A stretch of DNA of 64,000 nucleotides from Parendozoicomonas callyspongiae (GCF_023502345.1 NZ_JAMFLX010000003.1:62001-126000), one strand, 5' to 3'; counted from the stretch's first letter, positions 52,881 through 62,286 are shown. Notes: a model not told the origin generated them from the letters alone. Translations and numbers: made by a program.

Positions 52881-53699
52881 ATGCTAAAACATACTCACAA
52901 CTCTTCTTTTCAGTCTCACAGCGCCAATATGCATCATGGGCAGATGGGTCATGATTTTGAACAAAAGGTCGGCCGCAGCACCAGACATGTTCCGGAAAGT
53001 GACGAACATAATGATCTTATTCAGTTACATCAGCGACGTATGACAGCCTATGATGATGACTATGACAGCGGCATCGAAGATATGTACGATGATGATTGCC
53101 CGAGAAGAGATGACGAAGAGCTTGGATACCTTGACTCAGGCTACTTTCCCTCACAGCCTTTGGATGTTGATAGTGACGATGATGAAGATGAGGATTACCC
53201 ATCTGCAAGATTGACCGCCGGTAAGCCTCTTAGTAAGAAACATCAAAATTATCTGCTTACGCAAAATGGCAAAGGCTGGAATTATCGCAAGGCAAGTGTC
53301 AGTCACAACAACGTTCCCGAGAACTATGTGAACCATCCCCATAAAATCGGCTTAAGCAAACCCACAAACTTGTTCGATAAAATCAAGGATCGTTTGTGCG
53401 ACTATGTTGATAACCCGATTTTATTTGTCCGGCTAAGTTGCAGTATTGCTCTGCATACCGTCATGGGTACTATGCTGGCCAGTACATTCCTCGGCGCTGG
53501 TATGACGCTGGGAATATCTGCCCCTATTGTTGGAATGGTTGCCATTCCGGTTCTGGGAATAGGAGCCATAGGTGGTGGAGTTCTTGGTTTCTACAATGAC
53601 TTTATTCTGGACAAGTCACTGTTGCCAAAAGATTTCAACTGGCTGGATGGTCTGACCAGAACAACCTACTTGCCGAAATATTCTTTTCCGGTAGCATAA
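52881..53699 (+). CDS. Acidic protein with C-terminal membrane hairpin, unknown function
   Basis: The 272-aa product has a polar His-rich start, a strongly acidic tract (residues 58-106, with YDSGIEDMYDDD and DSDDDEDEDY), a basic middle and a hydrophobic segment (about 180-235) that looks like two membrane helices rich in Gly (GAIGGGVLGF). There is no signal peptide. It follows the STAS gene by 19 bp with a GGAAGGAG ribosome site, so the pair may be an operon. The glycine-rich hairpin resembles membrane-inserting effectors, but that is only a resemblance. The function is unknown. Confidence 0.78.
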   Translation: MLKHTHNSSFQSHSANMHHGQMGHDFEQKVGRSTRHVPESDEHNDLIQLHQRRMTAYDDDYDSGIEDMYDDDCPRRDDEELGYLDSGYFPSQPLDVDSDDDEDEDYPSARLTAGKPLSKKHQNYLLTQNGKGWNYRKASVSHNNVPENYVNHPHKIGLSKPTNLFDKIKDRLCDYVDNPILFVRLSCSIALHTVMGTMLASTFLGAGMTLGISAPIVGMVAIPVLGIGAIGGGVLGFYNDFILDKSLLPKDFNWLDGLTRTTYLPKYSFPVA

Positions 53700-53753
53700 A
53701 TCACTGAAAAGCCTGCCAGAAATGGCGGGGGTTTCAGCTCTATTTCATCTGTT

Positions 53754-54995
53754 TCAATCATGCTGGCACTCTTCTGGCAAAATAAGATTAAGGGCTACAG
53801 CTGTAAGCGCAGTGAGACTAACCCCCTGAAGGGCCATAAAACTCGTTCCAATCTGCAAGCCACCCAGGCCAAATACCAGAGAAAGTGAAACAATACAGAG
53901 GTTGCGCGGTGCTGACAGATTAACCCGGGATTTGATTAAAGTATTCAACCCCACCACAGAAATAGAACCAAACAGAAGAACAAGAATCCCCCCCGTTACC
54001 GGTGATGGTATTGAGTTTAAAACCGCTCCCAGCCTGCCAACAAAAGCCAGTGTTATTGCAACTATGGCTGCCCAGGTCATGGTGGCGGGATTTATAACCT
54101 TGGTCAGCATGACAGCCCCCGTCACCTCTGAGTACGTTGTATTTGGTGGCCCCCCTACAGCTGCGGCCAGAGATGTAGCCAATCCGTCACCTAGCAGGGT
54201 GCGATGAAGCCCAGGGCTTTCCATATAGTCTTCACCAGCCACAGAGCTGATGGCCAGAATATCTCCCAAATGCTCAATGGCTGGAGCAACAGCAACGGGT
54301 AACATGAACAGAACAGCGTTCATATTCCATTCTGGAAACACAAAGGGAGGAACGGTCAACCACCCGATCTCAGTCACTTTGCTGAAATCGCAGATTCCTG
54401 TAAACCAGGCAGCCAGCATTCCTCCACAGACTCCTGCCAGAATTGGCACCAGTCTGATCAGCCCTCTTCCCATGGTGGCTGCTGCCAGTGTGGTTAACAG
54501 CGCAGCACCCGCCACCAACGTTGCAATTTCCTGCTCAAAGATCTGGGATGAGCCATCACCAGTCTTTCCCATGGCCATATTCACTGCCACAGTGGAAAGC
54601 CCCAACCCGATAACCATGATGACCGGACCAACAACAACAGGAGGAAACAGACGGTAAAGAAACCCCCTCCCATAAAGCCTGACCATCAGGCTGAGAAATA
54701 GATAAAACCCTCCCCCCGCCATGATTCCGCCCAATGTGGCTGGCATGCCCCAGGTTTCAACGCTGTAAATAATTGGGGCAATAAACGCAAAGGAGGACCC
54801 CAGAAACAGGGGCACACGTCGCTGGGTACAAAACTGGAACACCAGTGTTCCAACTCCCGCCGTAAACAAAGCGACATTAGGGTCGAAACCGGTCAGCAGT
54901 GGCACAAGAACCAGTGCTCCAAAAGCTACAAACAGCATCTGCCCGCCGACAAGGGCGATTTTAAAGTGATTCTCTGAATCCATACTGTTATTCAT
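53754..54995 (-). CDS. uraA: Uracil permease (NCS2 family, UraA-type)
   Basis: The 413-aa transporter has 12-14 hydrophobic helices and the NCS2 motifs, including FGSSFAFIAPI-like LGSSFAFIAP, EHLGDILAISSV with the substrate-binding Glu, and GGPPNTTYSE with the conserved Asn-Thr. It imports uracil with protons. The frame extends upstream to 55094, but that part overlaps a terminator and has no homology; ATG 54995 starts the real protein. It is downstream of upp on the same strand, with a terminator between them. Confidence 0.94.
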   Translation of the reverse strand: MNNSMDSENHFKIALVGGQMLFVAFGALVLVPLLTGFDPNVALFTAGVGTLVFQFCTQRRVPLFLGSSFAFIAPIIYSVETWGMPATLGGIMAGGGFYLFLSLMVRLYGRGFLYRLFPPVVVGPVIMVIGLGLSTVAVNMAMGKTGDGSSQIFEQEIATLVAGAALLTTLAAATMGRGLIRLVPILAGVCGGMLAAWFTGICDFSKVTEIGWLTVPPFVFPEWNMNAVLFMLPVAVAPAIEHLGDILAISSVAGEDYMESPGLHRTLLGDGLATSLAAAVGGPPNTTYSEVTGAVMLTKVINPATMTWAAIVAITLAFVGRLGAVLNSIPSPVTGGILVLLFGSISVVGLNTLIKSRVNLSAPRNLCIVSLSLVFGLGGLQIGTSFMALQGVSLTALTAVALNLILPEECQHD

Positions 54996-55092
54996 TCTTC
55001 GGATCACATTGAGCGAATGTCCCAGCCTGGGATCTGGAGGGAGGCAGTCTAGCAGTCCGTTGGGGCTAACGCTGAGAGATAGGCAAAGAGAC

Positions 55093-55126
55093 AAAAAAGC
55101 CCGGGCAGCAAAGCTGTCCGGGCTGG
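55093..55126 (-). terminator. Rho-independent terminator or attenuator between upp and uraA
   Basis: Read leftward, AGCCCGGACAGC pairs with GCTGCCCGGGCT around TTT (one base bulged), followed by TTTTTTGT. It lies 35 nt after the upp stop and about 98 nt before the uraA start, so readthrough could control uraA. Confidence 0.85.
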
Positions 55127-55160
55127 CGAGCGATAGTTATTTTTACTGTATTATTTCAGG

Positions 55161-55787
55161 TTACTTGGTGCCGAAAATCTTATCACCGGCATCACCCAGA
55201 CCTGGCAGGATATACCCCTGATCATTCAGGCAATCATCAACAGAAGCAGTAAAGATTTCTACTTCCGGATGTTGCTCCTGAACCTTTGCAATACCTTCGG
55301 GGGCTGCAACCAGAACCAGTACACGAATGTGCTTGCAGCCTGCCTTTTTCAGCATGTCGATGGTGGCGATCATGGTGCCGCCGGTTGCCAGCATGGGGTC
55401 AACCACCAGAGCCATACGCTCATCAATCTGCTTGCACAGCTTTTCAAAATAGGGAACGGGTTCCAGAGTTTCCTCATCCCGGTACAAACCAACTACACTG
55501 ATACGTGCGCTGGGAATCAGCTCCATAACACCGTCCAGCATACCCAGACCGGCACGAAGAATTGGGACAACTGTGATTTTCTTTCCTTTCAAGCGTTGAA
55601 CAGTAACTTCACTGTTCCAGCCTTCGATGACATGATCTTCAAGCTCAAGATCCTTGGTCGCTTCATAAGTCAGAAGTGTTCCGACTTCACTTGCCAAAGT
55701 GCGAAAACCTTTGGTGCTGATTTCTTTTTGACGCATCAGACCCAGCTTGTGCTGAATCAGGGGGTGAGTAATTTCGCGAACGCTCAT
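55161..55787 (-). CDS. upp: Uracil phosphoribosyltransferase
   Basis: The 208-aa enzyme converts uracil and PRPP to UMP. The PRPP-binding loop [12 protein letters not shown] and the uracil-binding C-terminus [17 protein letters not shown] are intact. The length equals the E. coli enzyme. It is transcribed leftward ahead of uraA, as in many gammaproteobacteria, for a joint uracil uptake and salvage unit. The 334-bp gap to the divergent hpt gene holds both promoters and no further gene that I can support. Confidence 0.97.
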   Translation of the reverse strand: MSVREITHPLIQHKLGLMRQKEISTKGFRTLASEVGTLLTYEATKDLELEDHVIEGWNSEVTVQRLKGKKITVVPILRAGLGMLDGVMELIPSARISVVGLYRDEETLEPVPYFEKLCKQIDERMALVVDPMLATGGTMIATIDMLKKAGCKHIRVLVLVAAPEGIAKVQEQHPEVEIFTASVDDCLNDQGYILPGLGDAGDKIFGTK

Positions 55788-56121
55788 TGAGGGCCTCTGT
55801 TTTTAACTACCGCATACCGTATGTGGCAGCTAATCCGGTATTGTATGTGTCTTGATCACCATCATCCAATGCGAATCGAAAGAAATCCCCTAAGGAGTTA
55901 ACGTAACGGTGCAGGCATAATCACGCCACCCTTCTGCCCTTTGCCGAAATCAAGAGCTTGTCGGATGATTTTCAGCCAACTCGCCAGCTAACACTGGCAA
56001 TGCAGGCCAGAGACATGTATGTTCCGTTTTTAATATTGATCCAGAGATGCTGTTCGCCCCTATGTTGGCATCCAAGACTGAATCAATGTCACATTAAATG
56101 GTTGAGGAGAGGCCTCCCCCC

Positions 56122-56679
56122 ATGTCCATCGATCTGGACCACATCCAACAGGTCTTCGAAGAAGCTGATTGTCTGTACACCCGTGAAGAGGTAGATGGTG
56201 CTATCCGCAGAATGGCCAGCGAAATCACCGAAGTCCTGGCTGATAAGAACCCACTGGTTTTTGCTGTAATGAACGGCGGCCTGGTATTCTGTGGGAAACT
56301 GCTGACACATCTGCACTTTCCGCTTGAATCATCCTATGTTCATGCCACCCGGTACCGCAACACTACCAGCGGTGGAGATCTAGAATGGAAAGTCCCACCT
56401 GCTCATGAATTAAAAGATCGTACCATTCTGATTACCGATGATATTCTCGACGAAGGTCATACGCTCGCAGCTATTGTTGATTACTGTCGAGAAGCCGGTG
56501 CTAAAGAAGTTATGACTGCTGTCATGGTTGATAAGCTGCACGACCGTAAAGCAAAGCCAGGCCAGAAGAGCGACTTTACCGGACTTGAATGTGAAGATCG
56601 TTATATTTTCGGCTATGGCATGGATTATCAGGGTTACTGGCGAAATGCACCTGGTATTTATGCACTGAAAGGTCATTGA
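56122..56679 (+). CDS. Hypoxanthine-guanine phosphoribosyltransferase
   Basis: The 185-aa purine salvage enzyme has the PRPP motif ILITDDILDEGHTLAAI, the AVMNGGLVF loop and the C-terminal DRYIFGYGMDYQGYWRN region. It makes IMP and GMP from the bases. The frame also has an ATG at 56098, 8 codons upstream; the start at 56122 follows GGAGAGG and matches family N-termini better. It resembles the hypoxanthine-guanine type found in pseudomonads and Oceanospirillales more than E. coli Hpt. It diverges from upp. Confidence 0.92.
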   Translation: MSIDLDHIQQVFEEADCLYTREEVDGAIRRMASEITEVLADKNPLVFAVMNGGLVFCGKLLTHLHFPLESSYVHATRYRNTTSGGDLEWKVPPAHELKDRTILITDDILDEGHTLAAIVDYCREAGAKEVMTAVMVDKLHDRKAKPGQKSDFTGLECEDRYIFGYGMDYQGYWRNAPGIYALKGH

Positions 56680-56703
56680 TACTGAGTAACCAAGTTCGCT
56701 GCA

Positions 56704-56738
56704 GCAATTGCAGAACGGCTAAAACCGACTGCAATTGC
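56704..56738. other. Hairpin after the purine phosphoribosyltransferase gene
   Basis: GCAATTGCAG pairs with CTGCAATTGC, with CGG and CCG able to pair inside. There is no T-tract on the plus strand. It lies 25 nt after the stop and before the end of the convergent coiled-coil gene. It may protect the 3' end or end transcription with Rho. Confidence 0.5.
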
Positions 56739-56779
56739 ACTTCACATTTAGAAACAACCCAATCTCTATAATAAGAAAT

Positions 56780-58537
56780 TTATTTAATCTTTTTTAATGC
56801 GTCCTTATCAGCACTATGCTGCCGCTTTCTTAAATCAATTTCTCTGGCATTAGCCTTAATCTCTTTCTTTGTATTAGCCAACTGTTTTTCCAGGTCGACA
56901 ACCTTCTCGGTTTTCAAAGAATCAATATCAAGCTTCTCCAATGATTCTTTTCCAGTTGTTATTTTGGCTCCAAGATCTTTAATTCTTCGCTGCAAGTCTT
57001 CAACAGCCTGACCTGCTTTTTGTTGTTTATGAGTCATCAAACGACCCAGCCTTAGATTTTTATCTCTCTCGGATTCTCTTTTGGTTGAGAGTAATTCTGG
57101 ATCGACCTTCGATTTTGAACTGTCAAGCTGACCTTGACACCTATCAATGGTTTTATGGGCTGCATCCATTTCCTGGCGAATACTTGCCCGGACTTCCTTT
57201 CCTTTCTGAATCTCTTTTTCCAGTTCTTTTTTCAGCTGTTTTCGCTCTGAGGAAGCACTCTTGATTTCACCCTTGAGTTTATTTCTCTGACTTTTCAGCT
57301 CTTTTTTAAGCTCACTGAGCTCAGATTTCAGTTGTGATGACAATTTCTCACCTTGCTCTTTGAGCGTTTCCCGCTCTTTACGTAAAGCTCCTATCTGACC
57401 CTTGTAGTCCGACTGTTCTGTTGAAGCCGCTTCCTCCCGAAGAGCAGATAACTCATTCTTCAGATCCTTTTTCAGATCTTTGTTACCTGCTTTGACCTCA
57501 TCAACAAACTGGCGGCTATCTGAAATACCTTCACGAATTTGGGACTTTTGCTTGTCAGCCAGGCTCATGGCACGGTCAATGCGCTGGTCCCGTTCCAGGC
57601 CTTCTCCTTTGATAATGACTGTTTGCCCACCTGGAAAGGTTAGCTCTGCATCAACCGCAGAATCATAGAACACACCTGGGTCATCAAGTAACTTGCCGAG
57701 CAGTTCAAAGTTTTCTCCAGAAGTCTGAGCCTGGTGGAGAGTATCAGCTCCATCAGTCTTCAACTGGGTAAACTTCTCTGTTTTCTGGGTAGCTTCCGTT
57801 TGAGCTGCCTTTACCGAAGCCGAAAGCTGAGGCGGAGTTTCCCGGACACTCCGGCTGAATAAAGATTTAATTTTGGGGGCTGCATGGTTTTTAACACGAG
57901 CAGGTATCAGTTTTGCAACTTTTGTGCGGAGGGATACTGCCCGCTTCTTCAGGCTTTTTCCTACTCCAACAACCGCGCTCTTGACAGCATTCTTTGTAGC
58001 TTGTTTTGGATCAGCCTTAAAGGCCCGCCCCCCCTCTGCAACAGCTTCCTTAAGGGCGGCAGCACTCTGCTTGGTTGAGGCCAATTTTGCCTGACCAGAT
58101 TTATGGAGACCATGCATGGCTGCGAGTGTGGTATCGACTGGGTGGTGGGCAAACTCCTTTCCTCCTTTCCATGCAGAAGAAGCGAGTTCTTTTCCAGATT
58201 TGAGTTTACCGGCACCATAGTCATAAGCTGCCGAAGCGCCTTTCTTGACTCCCCCAGCTATATAGCCGGCAGCCTGACGCAACCTGCCGGGTTTATTATC
58301 GGAAACATCCCTGACATCACGCTTGGAAATACTGTCTGTCTGCGCCTCAGAGTCGACCTCAGCACTTTTCTGTTCGGTTTTCAGGCTAACATCGGGTTCA
58401 GCCTTGGAAACAGTCCTTGAACTGTTAGAGAATTTTGCACTGAACCGGGCTTCGTCCAGCTGTTTAGGACTAACCTGCAGATCCAGGGCATCAATCGAGG
58501 AAGAACTTCCCCTTTGAATACTGCCATTTGATTCCAT
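56780..58537 (-). CDS. Large coiled-coil protein of unknown function
   Basis: The 585-aa product has a polar N-terminus (1-80), then an Ala/Gly/Lys-rich stretch (85-200) that could form amphipathic helices (AAGYIAGGVKKGASAAYDYG). A short ordered segment around 280-320 (DAELTFPGGQTVIIKGEGL) follows, and then a long Lys/Glu-rich coiled coil from about 335 to the end. It has no signal peptide or membrane helix. I do not recognise the family. Long coiled coils with a Ser-rich start are common among secreted effectors but also among structural proteins, so no function is assigned. A strong T-rich spacer and no clear terminator follow. Confidence 0.75.
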   Translation of the reverse strand: MESNGSIQRGSSSSIDALDLQVSPKQLDEARFSAKFSNSSRTVSKAEPDVSLKTEQKSAEVDSEAQTDSISKRDVRDVSDNKPGRLRQAAGYIAGGVKKGASAAYDYGAGKLKSGKELASSAWKGGKEFAHHPVDTTLAAMHGLHKSGQAKLASTKQSAAALKEAVAEGGRAFKADPKQATKNAVKSAVVGVGKSLKKRAVSLRTKVAKLIPARVKNHAAPKIKSLFSRSVRETPPQLSASVKAAQTEATQKTEKFTQLKTDGADTLHQAQTSGENFELLGKLLDDPGVFYDSAVDAELTFPGGQTVIIKGEGLERDQRIDRAMSLADKQKSQIREGISDSRQFVDEVKAGNKDLKKDLKNELSALREEAASTEQSDYKGQIGALRKERETLKEQGEKLSSQLKSELSELKKELKSQRNKLKGEIKSASSERKQLKKELEKEIQKGKEVRASIRQEMDAAHKTIDRCQGQLDSSKSKVDPELLSTKRESERDKNLRLGRLMTHKQQKAGQAVEDLQRRIKDLGAKITTGKESLEKLDIDSLKTEKVVDLEKQLANTKKEIKANAREIDLRKRQHSADKDALKKIK

Positions 58538-58705
58538 AAGGTAACCGGGGGATTACTGTAGTTTCGTACCCACAGCTATCGGCTGAAATGACATTCTTAT
58601 TGGTGGCTTACATTTTCTTGTTTTTTCCAATAACTACCAGCTTAATCAACCAGACTAACGTCAACAAACCGACTAATTACTCAGGCTCTTAGGGACAACT
58701 TCCTT

Positions 58706-58740
58706 ATGTGTCAGCAGCTCCAGATGAGCTGCTGACACAT
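58706..58740. repeat. Perfect 15-bp inverted repeat
   Basis: ATGTGTCAGCAGCTC and GAGCTGCTGACACAT pair perfectly around a 5-nt CAGAT loop. It lies 13 nt beyond the stop of the secreted-protein gene. Neither strand has a U-tract, so it is not a classic intrinsic terminator. Confidence 0.8.
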
Positions 58741-58753
58741 CACGACCTCTTCC

Positions 58754-60622
58754 TTAAAGCCAGGCTTTCACATCCATACGAGCATCTTTTGATGAGCTGT
58801 CCGCTTTCGCCTTCCCACCCTGAACTGACAGCCACTTAAAGGCCGTGGTATTCCACATCAAACCATTTTCTTCTTGCAGTTTTCCTAAAACTTCGCCCGG
58901 CTCAAGGCCTAACGTGGGTTTGACAACCTTTTCAACCAAGTCAACTTCATTCAGGACAAAATACAATCCGTTATGCTGTGTATCACTGGTAATAGGATCT
59001 GGTCTCAGGAGGTAAACCTTCTTAACCAGAACCCCCTGATCATCCGATGAGGATTGAACTTTCAGGCTTCTGTGACCCTGGACAACTCTTTCAATTTCGG
59101 ATTTTTCGGGCGTAGAGAATGGCATAGGAACAAACTCGGACGCACTCTCACCTGAGCTATTGGATTGCATATCCCTAACAGAAAACTTAACCAGCCCATC
59201 AGGATTATTTTCTATAGCACGCCAAAACTCATCAAAGTTGATTTCCATTCCCAAAAGCAGATCATTGTTCCTGTGAATATAAGGCTTTCTACCTCTACGT
59301 TCTGGAACAAAGTAAACATTGACTCCCATTGATTTCATTACTGTCCCATCAGCTTTAAAGTGCTGATACCCCATTACCTCATGATCAATACTCTTCTCAA
59401 TAAACACAAAGTACTTTTGCCCGCCACTATCAACAGGGATTGCATCACTAACGAATCGGCGTCTTGAATTATCAAGTGGATAATATTTTTGACTGGCAAC
59501 CCTTTTTCCATCCACATATAAGGACTGGACTGCACGTTTGCTGTAATCAATTGCATAACTGATGAGCCCTAATCCAAGATACCAAGCACGGTTTAACAAG
59601 CTTGGATATTTATACTGATATTTAATTTTCTCCATTGAAATAACTTCAGGGAGCAGATCTTTTCGGTCATCAACTGAGAGTTGATTTGCACCGTCAACAT
59701 CCGATAACCCTTCTGCTTTATCTGCAGGAGAACTCAACCCCTTCTCTTTTCCAAGTTCTTCTAGAACAGGCTCTGCTGAAGGGGACTCTTCTTGTTCTCT
59801 TCTTTCCGGTAACTTAGCATCACCAGTCTTTCTGTTTCTCGAGAAAAGAGCATTCAACAACCTTTTATAAAACCTAGGCTTGGCTGTCCCTGCCTTTAGA
59901 GTTAATTGCTCTTTATCCTGCTCAGATGGATCACTCTCCACTACCTGCTGTGGCTTCTGCGAACGCTCTTTAGAATTAAATCTCCTTGTGTTGGGATAAT
60001 TCTTTTTATGGAATGCTGCCAAAAGGTTTTGATACTCTGTGTTACGCTCTTCTTCCCCACTTACTTCATCCTCAACCTCATCATTCTCCTCCCCTATCCA
60101 GACCTCTGGTAATAAGTATCTCTTTTCATATGGCAATTGTTTTTCAAATTCTTCCACCATTTGTTCATCTTTTTCTTTAGTCAACATTCTCTCTGCAATG
60201 ACTGGATTTGACTCTCCTCCATCTTGACCTGATTTATCCCTAGTTAACGCAACACTCTCCCGTGCTAAAGAGTCAGGGGATAATTTCCTATGATGAACAC
60301 TTATTGATGGCTCATCAGCCCCTAAACGTGCAGGTTTTGTTGTTTTACGAGTAGATCTCCTTACGGGGCCACTCGCACTTTTTTTTCCGCTGGCACCGAT
60401 TCCACGGCCTGGTTTCTGACCTGGAATTACTGGTGGTTCCGCTTGTCTGGCAACCGTAGATACACCACTATTCAGGCTTTCTTCATCAATTCCTGGACTA
60501 CTGCCGGTAGCTGTAGACCTACCAACATTTTTAGCGCCAGTGGTTCCTCCATACACAACACCCTGCCCTAGCAGCAACAGTAACAACAACACTAAACTAC
60601 GACTAAGAAATGTTTTTTTCAT
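58754..60622 (-). CDS. Large secreted protein of unknown function
   Basis: The 622-aa product starts with a clear signal peptide (SRSLVLLLLLLLGQGVVYG, cut near residue 26). A long disordered, charged region follows to about residue 330 (RRSTRKTTKPARLG, ENDEVEDEVSGEEE), then a folded C-terminal half rich in aromatic residues (YFVFIEKSIDHEVMGYQHF; NVYFVPERRGRKPYIHRNND). ATG 60622 has AGGTG 6 nt upstream; a GTG three codons earlier is less likely. I recognise no family or enzyme motif. It may act at the cell surface or outside the cell. A 15-bp inverted repeat lies just after the stop. Confidence 0.78.
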   Translation of the reverse strand: MKKTFLSRSLVLLLLLLLGQGVVYGGTTGAKNVGRSTATGSSPGIDEESLNSGVSTVARQAEPPVIPGQKPGRGIGASGKKSASGPVRRSTRKTTKPARLGADEPSISVHHRKLSPDSLARESVALTRDKSGQDGGESNPVIAERMLTKEKDEQMVEEFEKQLPYEKRYLLPEVWIGEENDEVEDEVSGEEERNTEYQNLLAAFHKKNYPNTRRFNSKERSQKPQQVVESDPSEQDKEQLTLKAGTAKPRFYKRLLNALFSRNRKTGDAKLPERREQEESPSAEPVLEELGKEKGLSSPADKAEGLSDVDGANQLSVDDRKDLLPEVISMEKIKYQYKYPSLLNRAWYLGLGLISYAIDYSKRAVQSLYVDGKRVASQKYYPLDNSRRRFVSDAIPVDSGGQKYFVFIEKSIDHEVMGYQHFKADGTVMKSMGVNVYFVPERRGRKPYIHRNNDLLLGMEINFDEFWRAIENNPDGLVKFSVRDMQSNSSGESASEFVPMPFSTPEKSEIERVVQGHRSLKVQSSSDDQGVLVKKVYLLRPDPITSDTQHNGLYFVLNEVDLVEKVVKPTLGLEPGEVLGKLQEENGLMWNTTAFKWLSVQGGKAKADSSSKDARMDVKAWL

Positions 60623-60712
60623 TGTGAACACCTGCTGCTGAATAATCAGGCAATTTGGAAGAAAGATTCAAAACCAAACTGTCACTAACAGAATTGCTCA
60701 ATGTTATAGACC

Positions 60713-60743
60713 AAAAAAAAGAGGCCATCGACTGATGACCTCC
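60713..60743 (-). terminator. Rho-independent terminator after mqo
   Basis: Read leftward, GAGGTCATC pairs with GATGGCCTC (one wobble) around a short loop, followed by eight T. It lies about 20 nt after the mqo stop. Confidence 0.85.
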
Positions 60744-60763
60744 CAACAATTAAACGTCACTGG

Positions 60764-62134
60764 TTATATATTTAACAGATCCTGATTAAACCTGTTTTCA
60801 TCAAAGTTACAGCCAAGATAATCAATAATTATCCTCAAATCATTCTCGGCATTCCCTAAACAGCTTGTTCCACCCGGGGATGGTGTCATATTAAAAATAA
60901 TACCGGTTCCCGGGTTAATTCGAGCCTCACCAAGGAGCAGTTCTTTCTTATCCTTATCAATCAGCTGAGGACGGATCCCACCATAACCTTTGGCAAATTC
61001 AACATCCTTTAACTCCAGACCTGGAACAATCTTGCGGGCATCCTTTAAGAAAAGACGACGCCTGACCCATGGAATTTCGAACAGAAAGTTTTTGAAAATA
61101 TAGTTTCTGATATCCGAAACCTTAAACAGATCCCAGAAAACTTTAAAGACAGAGCCATCAAGGCGAAGAACCTTAAAGAACTCCGGAATAGTCTTGCTAT
61201 TGTATCGTTCCAGCATTGGCAGAAGCAGTGCTGTAGGCCCAAAACGGGTTTTGCCCGGTACCCTGACATCAGGATCACCATGAATCGCAGCAAAAGGCAG
61301 CTTGTCATTCTGAACGGTATAAACCTTGCCGGTAAGCACTTGCGGAGTGAAGTAAAAGCTGCCGGCAACAGGAAGGCAGGAGAAGTTCAGCCCGTACCCC
61401 ATCTGCTGTGCCAGCAGAAGGCTGTGTCCACCGGCGCTGACCACTACAAACCGGGCTCGATATTCTCCATTATTGGCAATGACCTTATGTCCTTCCTCGC
61501 ACTTCTCAATAGCGCTGACACAGGTTTCCAGATGAATATCGATTTCCTTATCCGTGGCCCTGGCCTGATCAACAAAAGACTTAGACAGAGCCTTGTAATC
61601 GACTGCTGTATAGTCATCGGTGATAGCAAGCGCATTCACCTCTTCAGGACGCGTTCCATTTTTGGTATTAACGACCTGCGGCTCGATTTTGGCAATCTGT
61701 TCTTTATCAAGCAGTTCCATTCCCTGGTAATGCTCTTTGAAAACTTCAAAGCGCTGCCGCAGGAACTCGCACTCTTCTACCCCTACTCCGAGCACCATCT
61801 TTGGATACTTGAAAATAATATTGTCACGCTCGTCATCCGGCAGGGATTTGGCGTAATTTACCAACATGCTGGCAGTGCGCTTCACTTTGAGGGCTTTTTC
61901 CAACGTGTAATTGGTTTCAATATCCCCGCAGTGAATCGTCTGACTGTTATTACTGCTCTTGGAGTTTACCTTGGCGAAATCATCATACTTCTCAATCAGG
62001 CCTATACGTCCAAGATCGGTATAGCGGGACAATTCGTATAACAACGCTGTACCCGAAACACCTCCTCCCACAATCAGCACGTCATAGGTCTTATCCGTCA
62101 TGCTCTCTGCTCTCTGATCGCGTCTTTGGGTCAT
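60764..62134 (-). CDS. mqo: Malate:quinone oxidoreductase
   Basis: The 456-aa flavoprotein has the FAD-binding VLIVGGGVSGTALLYELSRY segment after a short start, followed by SNNSQTIHCGDIETNY and the C-terminal NMTPSPGGTSCLGNAENDLR. Mqo is a peripheral membrane enzyme that oxidises malate to oxaloacetate and reduces quinone, linking the TCA cycle to the respiratory chain. The length is slightly shorter than the usual 490-550 aa group. ATG 62134 follows AGGAAAAGG; the ATG at 62101 is an alternative. It is monocistronic. Confidence 0.92.
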   Translation of the reverse strand: MTQRRDQRAESMTDKTYDVLIVGGGVSGTALLYELSRYTDLGRIGLIEKYDDFAKVNSKSSNNSQTIHCGDIETNYTLEKALKVKRTASMLVNYAKSLPDDERDNIIFKYPKMVLGVGVEECEFLRQRFEVFKEHYQGMELLDKEQIAKIEPQVVNTKNGTRPEEVNALAITDDYTAVDYKALSKSFVDQARATDKEIDIHLETCVSAIEKCEEGHKVIANNGEYRARFVVVSAGGHSLLLAQQMGYGLNFSCLPVAGSFYFTPQVLTGKVYTVQNDKLPFAAIHGDPDVRVPGKTRFGPTALLLPMLERYNSKTIPEFFKVLRLDGSVFKVFWDLFKVSDIRNYIFKNFLFEIPWVRRRLFLKDARKIVPGLELKDVEFAKGYGGIRPQLIDKDKKELLLGEARINPGTGIIFNMTPSPGGTSCLGNAENDLRIIIDYLGCNFDENRFNQDLLNI

Positions 62135-62286
62135 AACCTTTTCCTGGCGTGTGTCACCGGAATTATGACCAAGGACTGTTTATACCGTCTGATCCCCCTT
62201 CCTTGAGCCTTTTTTGCCACGGGAAGACCTTATGGGTCGCTATCGCTCATGGCTTTTTTATGGCCGACCAGAACTATTTGGGGCGC

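Noticed and set aside
53703-53736. Hairpin between the acidic protein gene and uraA
   Set aside because: Stem is interrupted and lacks a clear U-tract on either strand, so a terminator call is not supported.
60747-60759. 13-nt match to the MITE terminal repeat (ACAATTAAACGTC) near the mqo stop
   Set aside because: Only this short stretch matches; no second repeat or target duplication is seen, so it is not a second element.
62210-62265. Plus-strand hairpin ending in TTTTTT between mqo and the tRNAs
   Set aside because: It looks like a terminator, but no plus-strand gene precedes it; it may limit antisense transcription, yet I cannot assign it.
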